Positions 35,817 to 44,831 of a stretch of 64,000 nt of DNA are shown here, one piece after another. Each line of letters starts with the position of its first letter. Positions within the stretch are counted from its first letter, which is position 1. Position numbers and translations under genes: made by a program. This DNA is from Hymenobacter sp. BT188. Its GTDB lineage: Bacteria; Bacteroidota; Bacteroidia; Cytophagales; Hymenobacteraceae. The stretch is from positions 434,001-498,000 of the forward strand of contig NZ_JACSCW010000001.1 in NCBI RefSeq assembly GCF_014333585.1, in the 5' to 3' direction. The notes under the pieces are model-generated. The model saw only the letters and a list, made by a program, of their open reading frames with translations, made no database searches and was not told the DNA's origin.

Positions 35817-36710
35817 ATGCAAAATACAGTTGTGTGCTTCGGTGAAACGCTCTGGGATGTGTTGCCCTCGGGCAAACAGCCGGGCGGGGCCCCCTTCAAC
35901 GTAGCGGTGCACCTGCATCAATTCGGACAACCCGTGGAGCTGATCAGCCGGGTCGGCGACGACGATCTGGGAACGGAACTATTGGATTTCCTGGAAAACC
36001 GAGGCGTCAGCACGAAGTATGTGCAGCGCGGCAAAACCCATCTAACGGGCGTAGTGAAGGCCAACGTGGACGACCGCAATGAGGTGGTTTACAAGATTGT
36101 GCAGCCCGTGGCCTGGGACTACATTCAGTATGACAACGAGGTGCGCGACCTGGTCGCTGGAGCTAAAGTATTCGTGTATGGAAGTCTAGCGGCGCGGAGC
36201 CAAGCCACGCGCGAGACCTTGTATCGGTTGTTGCAGAGCGCCCAGCTCAAGGTGTTCGACGTGAACATGCGCCCTCCGCACTACACCCGCGAGGTCATTA
36301 AATACCTCCTGGAACAAGCCGATGTGGTGAAGATGAATCACCACGAACTGGCCGAAATTATGGATTGGTTTGGCGGCAGCACCGAAGACGAAGCGGCCCT
36401 GGCTGGACTGGCCAGCCGTTTTGACCTGAAGGCCGTGTGCGTGACGCTCGGCGCCGACGGGGCTATGCTGTGGGCTGGGGGGCAATTTTACCGCGCTCCC
36501 GGCATCAAAGTCGAAGTGGTGGACACCATCGGCAGCGGCGACGCGTTTCTGGCGGCGTTTCTGCGGGCTTGGCTAAGCGGACGCCCCTACGATGAATGCC
36601 TGCGTATTGCCTGCGCTAGTGGGGCTTTAGTAGCTACTTATCAGGGCGCAACCCCGGCCCTCAGCGAAGCACATATAACTGAGTTGCTGCAAGTAGGCCG
36701 CCCCGCCTAG
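35817..36710 (+). CDS. PfkB-family fructokinase
   Basis: Cytoplasmic sugar kinase of 297 residues that phosphorylates fructose, feeding glycolysis. Family marks: CFGETLWDVLP at the start, PGGAPFNVAVHL (sugar-binding loop), DVNMRPPHY, VCVTLGADGA, and the C-terminal DTIGSGDAFLAAF with the catalytic Asp. It has the usual length. Its position between SusC/D and the GH32 fructanase decides for fructose over other sugars. Regulation is probably by the HTCS at 26151. Confidence 0.93.
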   Translation: MQNTVVCFGETLWDVLPSGKQPGGAPFNVAVHLHQFGQPVELISRVGDDDLGTELLDFLENRGVSTKYVQRGKTHLTGVVKANVDDRNEVVYKIVQPVAWDYIQYDNEVRDLVAGAKVFVYGSLAARSQATRETLYRLLQSAQLKVFDVNMRPPHYTREVIKYLLEQADVVKMNHHELAEIMDWFGGSTEDEAALAGLASRFDLKAVCVTLGADGAMLWAGGQFYRAPGIKVEVVDTIGSGDAFLAAFLRAWLSGRPYDECLRIACASGALVATYQGATPALSEAHITELLQVGRPA

Positions 36711-36723
36711 ATTCAGTTAGAAC

Positions 36724-36816
36724 GTCATGCAGAGCGAAAGCGAAGCATCTCGTGTGTTTGACAGGATTAGTAACCTCACATCAGCACGCGAGATGCTTCG
36801 CTGCGCTCTGCATGAC
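36724..36816. repeat. REP-like palindromic element, copy 3
   Basis: Arms begin GTCATGCAGAGCGAAAGCGA and end CTCTGCATGAC, with inner GAAGCATCTCGTG and CGCGAGATGCTTCG. It lies between the fructokinase stop (36710) and the GH32 start (36847). Confidence 0.88.
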
Positions 36817-36846
36817 TACCTTACTTAAATAAAAATGCCTCTCCCT

Positions 36847-38355
36847 ATGAAAAAACTGATTTGTCTAACCATGGGCCTGCTGGGTTTGACGCTCAGCGGC
36901 TGGGCCCAACGGCCACAAGCTACTGAGCAGTACCGCCCCAAGTTTCACTTCACCCCGAAGGCCAACTGGATGAACGACCCCAACGGCATGGTCTTCAGCA
37001 AGGGCACATACCACTTGTTCTATCAATATTATCCCGACAGCACCATCTGGGGGCCGATGCACTGGGGGCACGCCACCAGTAAAGATCTGGTAAGCTGGCA
37101 GCACCAGCCCGTTGCCTTATATCCTGACAGCCTGGGTTATATTTTCTCGGGCAGCGCCGTGCTGGATGTGAATAATACTTCGGGCTTCGGCAAAAACGGG
37201 CAGGTGCCGATGGTGGCCATTTTCACGCATCACAACCCTAAGCTGGAGAAACTGGGGGGCAATAAGCACCAGAATCAAAGCATTGCTTATAGCCTCGACG
37301 AAGGCAAAACCTGGACGAAATACGACAAGAACCCGGTTCTGAAAAACCCCGGCATTCAGGATTTTCGCGACCCCAAAGTGAGCTGGTACGAGAAGGATAA
37401 GAAGTGGATCATGACCCTGGCTACCAAAGACCGTATCACGTTCTACTCTTCGCCCAACCTGAAAGACTGGACTAAGCAAAGTGAGTTTGGCGAAAAGGTA
37501 GGCGCCCACGGTGGCGTATGGGAGTGCCCCGACCTGTTTCCGCTGACGCTGGGGGGCAAAAAATACTGGGTGCTGCTGGTCAGCATCAACCCCGGTGGAC
37601 CCAACAAGGGCTCGGCCACGCAGTACTTCGTGGGCGACTTCGACGGCAAGAAGTTCACGCCGCTTTCTACTGACACCAAATGGGTTGATTACGGTCCCGA
37701 TAACTATGCGGGCGTAACGTGGTCGAACACCGGCGACCGGAAGATTTTTCTGGGGTGGATGAGCAACTGGGAGTACGCTAACCAAGTGCCTACTTACCCC
37801 TGGCGCAGCGCCATGACCATCCCGCGCGACTTATCGCTGCGCAAAGTGGGAACGGAATTGCTGTTGGTGTCGCAGCCATCCAAGGAAGTAAGCAAGCTGG
37901 AATCGGGGGAAATTACGCTGGATAATGTGGCGGTGAAAGGGGAGATGAACCTGTCGGACAAGACCAAAAACACGGGTCCATTTCAACTGAAACTAACTGC
38001 TGATCAGCTTGCTGATTTTGCTGTGGTTTTGACTAACGACCGCAAGGAAGAAGTACTGATTGGCTACGACAAAAAAGCCAATCAATATTACATCGACCGC
38101 ACTAAGTCGGGCAAGTTTGACTTCAGCGACAAGTTTGCTATGCGCGCCACCGCGCCCCGCCTCACCACGGCCGCCAAGATGGACCTCACGCTCATTGTGG
38201 ATGCCGCCTCGGTGGAAGTATTTGCCGATGAGGGTCTGACCGCCATGACGGGCATTTTCTTTCCCACTGAAGAATTCAAAACCATCAAGGTGCGGGCCGT
38301 CAATCCGCTTACGCTGCGTAAAGTCACTTACAAACGCATGGGCATCGGAATCTGA
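36847..38355 (+). CDS. GH32 fructan hydrolase (levanase/inulinase type), secreted
   Basis: A 502-residue secreted beta-fructosidase releasing fructose from levan, inulin or sucrose-type fructans. A signal peptide (to about GWAQ) is followed by the five-bladed propeller with nucleophile Asp44 in WMNDPNG, the FRDPK transition-state Asp and the acid/base Glu in WECPDLF. A C-terminal beta-sandwich (about 350-500) contains SVEVFADEG. ATG 36847 is chosen over ATG 36835 since it starts the signal peptide directly; the four extra residues would make little difference. Endo- or exo-action cannot be told from sequence by eye. Confidence 0.94.
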   Translation: MKKLICLTMGLLGLTLSGWAQRPQATEQYRPKFHFTPKANWMNDPNGMVFSKGTYHLFYQYYPDSTIWGPMHWGHATSKDLVSWQHQPVALYPDSLGYIFSGSAVLDVNNTSGFGKNGQVPMVAIFTHHNPKLEKLGGNKHQNQSIAYSLDEGKTWTKYDKNPVLKNPGIQDFRDPKVSWYEKDKKWIMTLATKDRITFYSSPNLKDWTKQSEFGEKVGAHGGVWECPDLFPLTLGGKKYWVLLVSINPGGPNKGSATQYFVGDFDGKKFTPLSTDTKWVDYGPDNYAGVTWSNTGDRKIFLGWMSNWEYANQVPTYPWRSAMTIPRDLSLRKVGTELLLVSQPSKEVSKLESGEITLDNVAVKGEMNLSDKTKNTGPFQLKLTADQLADFAVVLTNDRKEEVLIGYDKKANQYYIDRTKSGKFDFSDKFAMRATAPRLTTAAKMDLTLIVDAASVEVFADEGLTAMTGIFFPTEEFKTIKVRAVNPLTLRKVTYKRMGIGI

Positions 38356-38393
38356 TAACGCTGTGACGGTTTCATCTGAAGAAGCCGCGAGCT

Positions 38394-38450
38394 AAAAGCC
38401 AATCGGGTAGCGTGCTGAGCTAAGTTCAGCACGCTACCCGATTGGCTTTT
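38394..38450 (+). terminator. Terminator with perfect 25 bp stem after the fructan locus
   Basis: AAAAGCCAATCGGGTAGCGT and five more bases pair perfectly with 38426-38450 across a 7 nt loop (38419-38425), ending in TTTT. The stem sequence is unlike the GGGGGGC-type terminators elsewhere. It closes the fructan operon. Confidence 0.9.
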
Positions 38451-38578
38451 ATAACATCATCATAAAATACAACATTGACGTAGGCTTAAGGCCTCTTCTT
38501 ACTCTGGCATATAGTGCAAGATGACTTCAGAATCGCATTATTTGAGCAAAATCAAAAGCCCGAGTGGGAGGAATGAGA

Positions 38579-38607
38579 ACGTTCCCGGTAACGATTGCGC
38601 AAATAAA
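38579..38607. promoter_or_regulatory. Predicted LacI-family operator upstream of the CE12-GH28 gene
   Basis: CGTTCCCGGTAACG at 38580-38593 is a near-perfect palindrome with the central CG typical of LacI-family sites. It is followed by ATTGCGCAAATAAA. The same ~29 bp string, with three differences, recurs at 46097-46125 next to the lacI-type gene, so it is probably that regulator's site. Confidence 0.7.
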
Positions 38608-38702
38608 CTCTTCGCTAAGTCCGTTTCCCTCGCGACTCCGTCTGTAGCTTAAGCTATTGCTCAATAGCTGCTGAAGCGGCCGCATCAGGAAAGAATTATA
38701 CT

Positions 38703-38726
38703 CCAGCCCGAGCTGGGGGCTTTTTT
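38703..38726 (+). terminator. Terminator-like hairpin in the leader of the CE12-GH28 gene
   Basis: CCAGC/GCTGG stem with CCGA loop, then GGGC and six Ts, ending 17 bp before the ATG at 38743 and downstream of the operator. It may be an attenuator, or a remnant of an upstream terminator. Confidence 0.4.
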
Positions 38727-38742
38727 CCTTAAAGCTCATTCG

Positions 38743-41103
38743 ATGAAAAAATACGCTGTATTGCTCCTGTCTTTGATCGCCCTGGCCTTCCGACCGGCCG
38801 AGGAAAAGAAGGTTCAAGTATTCCTGGTTGGCGACTCTACAATGTCGGAGAAGCCGGACCGCAGCAAGCCGGAGCGTGGCTGGGGCATGTATTTCGATCA
38901 GTTCTTTGACGGCGAAACCACCGTGCAGAACCACGCCATGAACGGGCGCAGCACCCGTAACTTCCGCCACGAAGGCCGCTGGGCCAAGGTGATGGAGCAG
39001 GTGAGGCCCGGCGACTGGGTGCTCATCCAGTTTGGTCACAACGACAGCAAGAAAGAAGACACCGCCCGCTACGCCGCGCCCCAAACTGATTACCGCAAGA
39101 ACCTAACACGCTACGTGCAGGAAGCCAAGCAGCGGGGGGCAAATCCGGTGCTGCTCACGCCCGTGGGCCGGCGCTACTTCGATGAGCAGGGCAAGCGCAA
39201 AGACGACCACGGTGAATATCCGGCTGTGGTGCGCGAGGTAGCCAAGTCGCAGAAAGTGCCGCTGATTGACATGCACGAAAAGAGCTGGGCGCTGTACTCC
39301 CAACTCGGTGAAAAGGGCAGCCGGGACCTTTTCTGGAGTTACCAGAACGGCTACTACCAGGAGAATCCGGTGGCGCCTGCTAAGAACGATAACACGCACT
39401 TTTCCGCCTACGGCGCTGAGCTGATAGCACAGCTAGTAGCTCAGGATATAAAGAAGCAAAACTTAGGTTTGGCTGGTCACCTGAAGCCGCTGGCCTTCGA
39501 TGGCAAATACGCCTTCGACTTGCCAGTGGTGCTCCAAGCTTCATTCCGTGCCGATACGTTCAACATCACCAAGTTCGGCGCCGTAGCCGATGGCCAAACC
39601 CTGAACACCGAAGCATTTCGCAAAGCTATTGATGCATGCAGCCAGCAAGGTGGCGTGGTGCTCGTGCCGCGCGGCCTGTGGCTCACGGGTCCTGTCCAAT
39701 TGAAAAGCAACGTGAACCTGCACGTGCAGCGGGGCGCTTTGGTCCAGTTTAGCAACAAGCTCTCGGATTACAAACTCATTAAAACCAACTGGGAAGGCGA
39801 GGATGCCGTGCGCAATCAGTCGCCCATTTCGGGCTACGATCTGGTAAATATTGCCATCACCGGCGAGGGTACCTTCGACGGTGCCGGCGATGTGTGGCGC
39901 ATGGTGAAAAAGGAAAAGCTCAGCGAAGGCCAGTGGCAGAAGCTGGTGAAGTCGGGGGGCTTTTTGGATGAAAAAGGCACTACTTGGTACCCCACGGCCA
40001 ACTCGCTGAAAGGCTCGCTGTCTCCTAAAATCTGGGTTATTCCGGCTGGTCAAGCCGACGTAGATTTCAACCGCTACACCGAAGTAAAAGACTTCCTGCG
40101 GCCCAATATGCTCAGCCTGCAGCGTTGCAAGCAGATTCTGCTCGAAGGATTCACCATTCAGAACTCACCCGCCTGGACCATTCACCCATTGCTCTGTGAC
40201 AACATTACGCTACGCAATGTGACCGCCAAAAACCCTTGGTACGGCCAAAATACGGACGCGCTAGACCTCGAATCCTGCCGCAACGGGCTGGTGGAAGGCT
40301 GCACCTTCGACGTGGGCGACGACGGCATCTGTATCAAGTCAGGCCGCGACGAGCAGGGTCGTAAGCGCGGCATCCCCACTGAGAACTTCATCATCCGCGA
40401 TACGAAAGTGTACCACGCCCACGGCGGCTTCGTAATTGGCTCCGAAATGTCGGGCGGCGCCCGCAACATTTATGTGACCAACTGCACTTTCATGGGTACC
40501 GATGTGGGTTTGCGCTTCAAAACAGCTCGCGGTCGGGGTGGGGTAGTAGAGAACATCTTCGTAGACGGCGTGGACATGACCGATATTGCCGGTGAAGCTA
40601 TCCTGTTTGATATGTTTTACGCGGCCAAAGACCCGGTGCAGGTAAACGGTGAGGCTTTTTCTATTCCTGAAATCAAGGCTGAGCCTCTGAATGAAGGCAC
40701 TCCGCAGTTTCGCAGCTTCCGCATCAAGAATGTAACCTGCAAGGGCGCCAATACCGGCATTCTAATTCGCGGTGTGCCCGAGATGAACATCAAGGATATT
40801 GAGATTGAAAATGTCGTGCTGGAAAGCAAGAAAGGCCTCGTGTGTCAGGAAGCGGATGGTATTCGACTGAAAAATGTCGCGCTATTTTCCACCGAAACCA
40901 AGCCAGTGCTGGAAGTGCAAAACAGCCGCAACATCGTGCTGGACAATATCCGCTATACCAGCGGCGCCGACTTGCTGCTCCGCGTAACCGGCGACCGGAG
41001 TAAGAATGTGAAATTGGTAAACACCAACACCAAAGGCGCGAAGGAGGATGTGGAGTTCGGGAAGAAAGTGTCAAAAAAAGTAGTTACCGTTTCCAGCCGC
41101 TAA
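38743..41103 (+). CDS. CE12 rhamnogalacturonan acetylesterase fused to GH28 polygalacturonase
   Basis: A 786-residue secreted two-enzyme protein acting on pectin. After a short signal peptide, residues about 24-245 form an SGNH esterase of the CE12 type: nucleophile Ser32 in GDSTMS, GHND (98-101) and the Asp216/His219 pair in DNTH. Residues about 270-760 form a GH28 right-handed beta-helix with the active-site set NTD (503-505), GDDG (Asp526/Asp527), HGG (His560) and RFK (591-593). Deacetylation by the first domain would expose galacturonan to the second. All catalytic residues of both halves are present. It starts the GH105-GH43 group. Confidence 0.93.
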   Translation: MKKYAVLLLSLIALAFRPAEEKKVQVFLVGDSTMSEKPDRSKPERGWGMYFDQFFDGETTVQNHAMNGRSTRNFRHEGRWAKVMEQVRPGDWVLIQFGHNDSKKEDTARYAAPQTDYRKNLTRYVQEAKQRGANPVLLTPVGRRYFDEQGKRKDDHGEYPAVVREVAKSQKVPLIDMHEKSWALYSQLGEKGSRDLFWSYQNGYYQENPVAPAKNDNTHFSAYGAELIAQLVAQDIKKQNLGLAGHLKPLAFDGKYAFDLPVVLQASFRADTFNITKFGAVADGQTLNTEAFRKAIDACSQQGGVVLVPRGLWLTGPVQLKSNVNLHVQRGALVQFSNKLSDYKLIKTNWEGEDAVRNQSPISGYDLVNIAITGEGTFDGAGDVWRMVKKEKLSEGQWQKLVKSGGFLDEKGTTWYPTANSLKGSLSPKIWVIPAGQADVDFNRYTEVKDFLRPNMLSLQRCKQILLEGFTIQNSPAWTIHPLLCDNITLRNVTAKNPWYGQNTDALDLESCRNGLVEGCTFDVGDDGICIKSGRDEQGRKRGIPTENFIIRDTKVYHAHGGFVIGSEMSGGARNIYVTNCTFMGTDVGLRFKTARGRGGVVENIFVDGVDMTDIAGEAILFDMFYAAKDPVQVNGEAFSIPEIKAEPLNEGTPQFRSFRIKNVTCKGANTGILIRGVPEMNIKDIEIENVVLESKKGLVCQEADGIRLKNVALFSTETKPVLEVQNSRNIVLDNIRYTSGADLLLRVTGDRSKNVKLVNTNTKGAKEDVEFGKKVSKKVVTVSSR

Positions 41104-41174
41104 CGCCAGAACCGAAATTCCCCTCCTCGATTGGGGTGGGTAACTTGCTCATCGCTTAAGCTCACACAAAGCCT

Positions 41175-43121
41175 ATGTTCCGCAGTCTCTTCCTTGTCGG
41201 TTTTCTATTCTCGTTTGTTGCTGCGACGGCCCAAAAAGCCTCCCAGACGGCCGCGCGGCCCATGTCGCAGCGCATGGCTGATTCATTTATCAAATGGCAT
41301 CCCGATTCCATCGTTATCGGCAACCGGAAAACGACGCGCTGGGACTATGAGCAGGGCCTGATGCTGAAGGCGCTGGAGCGGGTGTGGCAGCGTACCGGCG
41401 ACGCGAGATACTTTACCTATATCCAGAAAGACCTCGACCTGTTTGTGCAGTCCGATGGCACCATTCGGACTTACAAAATCGAAGATTATAACCTTGATAA
41501 TCTGACCACCGGCCACGCGCTGCTGTTGATGAGTCAGATGTCGTTGGGCAGCTCTGCCGCGCAGCAGAAGTACGTTAAAGCCGCTCAGCTGCTGCGCAAG
41601 CAATTGGCCGAGCAGCCCCGTACCAAGGCCGGCGGCTTCTGGCACAAGAAGATTTACCCTAACCAGATGTGGCTTGATGGCCTGTATATGGCCCAGCCAT
41701 TTTACGCCGAATACAACCAGGTTTTCAATCAGACTCAGGACTTCGACGACGTAGCCAAGCAGTTTGCGTTGATCGAGAAAAATCTGGTTGACCCCAAAAC
41801 GGGCTTGCTCTACCACGGCTACGACGAAAGCCGGGAGCAACAGTGGGCCAACAAGCAAACGGGCCAGTCGCCCAACTTCTGGGACCGGGGCATGGGCTGG
41901 TACGCCATGGCGCTGGTTGATGTGCTCGACTATTTCCCCAAAGAACACAAAGAATACGCAAACCTGGTGAAATATGCACAGCGCCTGGCGCCCGTGTTGG
42001 CGAAGTATCAGGACCCAAAAACGGGCACTTGGTCGTTGATAGTAGATCAGGCTTCACGCAAAGGCAACTACGCCGAAGCTTCAGGCAGCAGCATGTTTGT
42101 GTACATGCTGGCGAAGGGCGTGCGCATGGGCTACTTGGATAAATCGTATCAGAAAGTGGCCGAAAAGGGCTACCAGGGCCTGCTAAAGACTTTCGTGTCG
42201 AATGAAACTGACGGCGCTCTTGCCTTCAACGGCACGGTGAGCGTGGGCGGTCTGGGGGGCAAACCTTACCGCGACGGCAGCTTCGAATACTACTTGACCG
42301 AGCCACTGCGCAAGAACGATTTGAAAGGTGTTGGGCCCTTCATCCTCGCCAGCGTGGAGATGGAAATTGCCGCTGAAAACAAGCTAGGCCAGGGCAAAAC
42401 CGTGGGCCTGGATACATACTTCAACCACGAGTCGCGCAAGAGCCCGATTACCGGTGAGCCGGAGCCGTTTCACTACACCTGGGAAGAGCGCACCCACGGC
42501 GGATTTTGGTTCTGGGGCAACCAGTTTCGGGAGCTGGGGGGCAAAACTGTATCCGTGCCGACCGCACCGACTGCTGCCTCCCTTAAAGGCTTAGACGTGT
42601 ACGTTATCGTAGACCCAGACACGCGCAAGGAAACGCCAAACCCCAACTTTGTGGAGGCTGCTCATGTGCAGGCTATTAGCGATTGGGTGAATGCTGGCGG
42701 CACGCTGGTAATGCTAGCCAACGACACTTCCAACTGCGAAATTCCGCGCTTCAATCAGTTGGCTCAGGCCTTCGGATTGCGCTTCGCGAACACCAGTCTG
42801 AACATGGTAAAAGGCGACCAGTTTGAGCAGGGCAAAGTTGACCTGACCGGCGGCAAGTCGGTGTTCAAAACTGCCAAGACGGCTTACGTAAAAGAGCTGG
42901 CACCTTTGGAGGTAAAATCACCCGCGCAGCCGCTGGTAAAAAACGGCAACCACGTGATTATGGCCACCGCGAAAGTGGGTAAAGGAACCGTGTTCGCGCT
43001 GGGTGACCCATGGCTGTACAATGAGTACGTAGACGGCCGCAAAATCCCGGCTACCTACGAGAACTTCCAGGCTGGTAAAGACCTGGCTACCTGGCTGCTA
43101 CAGCAAACCGTTCGCAAGTAA
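41175..43121 (+). CDS. GH105 unsaturated rhamnogalacturonyl hydrolase with C-terminal GATase-like domain
   Basis: A 648-residue secreted or periplasmic enzyme. Residues about 28-390 form the (alpha/alpha)6 barrel of GH105 (YteR/YesR-like), which removes unsaturated galacturonate from lyase products. The catalytic Asp168 lies in MWLDGLYMAQPFY, with FWDRGMGWYAMALVD and GNYAEASGSSMF as further marks. Residues about 425-645 form a Rossmann-like domain with LKGLDVYVIVDPDT, INDWVNAGG-like ISDWVNAGGTLVMLAND and KVGKGTVFALGDPW, similar to the DUF4350/GATase-like domain of unknown role. It lies 71 bp after the CE12-GH28 gene. Confidence 0.9.
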   Translation: MFRSLFLVGFLFSFVAATAQKASQTAARPMSQRMADSFIKWHPDSIVIGNRKTTRWDYEQGLMLKALERVWQRTGDARYFTYIQKDLDLFVQSDGTIRTYKIEDYNLDNLTTGHALLLMSQMSLGSSAAQQKYVKAAQLLRKQLAEQPRTKAGGFWHKKIYPNQMWLDGLYMAQPFYAEYNQVFNQTQDFDDVAKQFALIEKNLVDPKTGLLYHGYDESREQQWANKQTGQSPNFWDRGMGWYAMALVDVLDYFPKEHKEYANLVKYAQRLAPVLAKYQDPKTGTWSLIVDQASRKGNYAEASGSSMFVYMLAKGVRMGYLDKSYQKVAEKGYQGLLKTFVSNETDGALAFNGTVSVGGLGGKPYRDGSFEYYLTEPLRKNDLKGVGPFILASVEMEIAAENKLGQGKTVGLDTYFNHESRKSPITGEPEPFHYTWEERTHGGFWFWGNQFRELGGKTVSVPTAPTAASLKGLDVYVIVDPDTRKETPNPNFVEAAHVQAISDWVNAGGTLVMLANDTSNCEIPRFNQLAQAFGLRFANTSLNMVKGDQFEQGKVDLTGGKSVFKTAKTAYVKELAPLEVKSPAQPLVKNGNHVIMATAKVGKGTVFALGDPWLYNEYVDGRKIPATYENFQAGKDLATWLLQQTVRK

Positions 43122-43147
43122 GGCTGCGCCACTTAGCTTTACTTCTT

Positions 43148-44770
43148 ATGAGAATTTTAGGCGTTCTGTTTTTAGTGATGCTGCCTGTTTTGGGTGCAGC
43201 GCAGTCATCCTCTTTGTCGAAAGTGTGGGTGCCAGATTTGGGCAACGGCACCTACAAAAACCCGGTGCTTTATGCCGATTATTCCGACCCCGATGTGGTG
43301 CGCGTGAGCTCCGATTATTACCTGACTTCATCGAGCTTTAATGCTGCGCCGGGCCTGCAGATTCTGCACTCGAAAGACTTGGTAAACTGGTCGATTATCA
43401 GCACTGTTTTTACCCAGCAGTCGCCAGTTGACGTGTTCAGTAAACCCCAGCATGGTAACGGAGTTTGGGCTCCCTCCATCCGCTACCACAAGGGGCAGTT
43501 TTATATCTATTATCCCGACCCCGACTACGGGATTTATGTAACGCGGGCGAAGAATCCGGCTGGCCCCTGGGAAACGCCTATTCTTATCAAAGAAGCGAAA
43601 GGCTGGATTGACCCTTGCCCGCTCTGGGACGCGGATGGTCAGGCGTATCTGGTGCATGCTTTTGCCGGCTCGCGGGCGGGCTTTAAGAGCGTGCTGGCCG
43701 TGTCGCGCATGTCGCCCGACGGACTGAAATTGCTGGGCGACGAAGTGCTCATTTTTGACGGCCATGACAAGCACCCGACCATCGAAGGTCCCAAGTTTTA
43801 TAAGCGCAACGGCTACTACTATATTTTTGCGCCGGGTGGGGGAGTATCTACGGGTTGGCAGGTGGTGCTGCGCTCCAAAAATGTGTTTGGCCCGTACGAA
43901 GACCGCATTGTGATGGCTCAGGGCAATACGCCCATCAACGGCCCTCACCAGGGCGCATGGGTGACTACCCCTGGTGACAAGGAAGATTGGTTTGTGCACT
44001 TTCAGGACCAGGGACCTTACGGGCGGGTGGTGCATTTGCAGCCCATGGTCTGGAAAAACGACTGGCCCGTCATCGGCAACGACCCGGACGGTGATGGCAA
44101 AGGCGAGCCCGTACTGACCTACCGGAAACCCGCGCACAAAGGCTCGGCTCAACCGCTGGCCACGCCCGCCACCTCCGATGAATTTGACGGCACTACGCTC
44201 GGCCTGCAATGGCAGTGGCATGCCAACCCACAACCGGGCTGGGCCTTCATAAATCCCCCCCAGAGCACACTGCGCCTTTATTCCGTGCCTCTGCCCGCCG
44301 ACTTTAAGAACTATTGGCAAGTGCCGAACCTGCTGCTGCAAAAACTGCCCGCCGCGGCCTTTACGGCTACCACCAAGCTCACGTTTATTCCTCGCTTCGA
44401 AGGAGAAAAAACGGGTCTGATTGTGATGGGGATGGACTACGCGCACCTGAGTATCACCAACCAAAACGGCCACCTTTCGCTAGCTCCGGTTGTTTGCCAG
44501 AACGCTGATAAGCTAGCCCCCGAATCAGCAACTGCGCCGCCGGTAGATGTGCCCGCTAACCAGCCGATTTATCTGCGCGTGGCCGTGCGCGAAGGCGCCA
44601 AATGCCAGTTTAGCTACAGCCTCGATGGCCAGCAGTTTAAGCCCATCGGCACCGAGTTTCAAGCTCGTGAAGGCCGCTGGATTGGGGCTAAAGTAGGTCT
44701 GTTCTGCACCCGCGCCAGTAAAACCAATGACGCCGGCTCCGCCGATGTAGATTGGTTTCGGATTGAATAA
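43148..44770 (+). CDS. GH43-family glycosidase with C-terminal beta-sandwich
   Basis: A 540-residue secreted enzyme (signal peptide to about GAAQ) of glycoside hydrolase family 43, acting as alpha-L-arabinofuranosidase, beta-xylosidase or galactosidase on pectin side chains. The five-bladed propeller has the general base Asp47 in YSDPDVV, the middle Asp in GWIDPCPLWD and the acid Glu in TIEGPKFYKRNG. From about residue 345 comes a jelly-roll (SDEFDGTTLGLQWQWHANP), the DUF1349/GH43_C2 type often found in GH43. It starts 26 bp after the GH105 stop. Its exact sugar specificity cannot be read from sequence. Confidence 0.92.
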   Translation: MRILGVLFLVMLPVLGAAQSSSLSKVWVPDLGNGTYKNPVLYADYSDPDVVRVSSDYYLTSSSFNAAPGLQILHSKDLVNWSIISTVFTQQSPVDVFSKPQHGNGVWAPSIRYHKGQFYIYYPDPDYGIYVTRAKNPAGPWETPILIKEAKGWIDPCPLWDADGQAYLVHAFAGSRAGFKSVLAVSRMSPDGLKLLGDEVLIFDGHDKHPTIEGPKFYKRNGYYYIFAPGGGVSTGWQVVLRSKNVFGPYEDRIVMAQGNTPINGPHQGAWVTTPGDKEDWFVHFQDQGPYGRVVHLQPMVWKNDWPVIGNDPDGDGKGEPVLTYRKPAHKGSAQPLATPATSDEFDGTTLGLQWQWHANPQPGWAFINPPQSTLRLYSVPLPADFKNYWQVPNLLLQKLPAAAFTATTKLTFIPRFEGEKTGLIVMGMDYAHLSITNQNGHLSLAPVVCQNADKLAPESATAPPVDVPANQPIYLRVAVREGAKCQFSYSLDGQQFKPIGTEFQAREGRWIGAKVGLFCTRASKTNDAGSADVDWFRIE

Positions 44771-44811
44771 AAAAGCCCCCCAGGCGCAGGTAAACTGACG
44801 CTGGGGGGCAA
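44769..44811 (-). terminator. Terminator of the lacI-type gene
   Basis: GCCCCCCAGGCG and CGCTGGGGGGC pair with one bulged base around a 13 nt loop. The T-tract is on the minus strand, so it mainly stops transcription from the lacI-type gene (stop 44832). The plus-strand GH43 transcript meets the same hairpin without Ts. Confidence 0.85.
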
Positions 44812-44831
44812 ATCCTTTGCTGGGTTTCAAC

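Noticed and set aside
43328..44473. 381-codon open frame antisense to the GH43 gene
   Set aside because: Same reason: GH43 catalytic residues are intact on the plus strand and the antisense product is low-complexity and unrecognisable.
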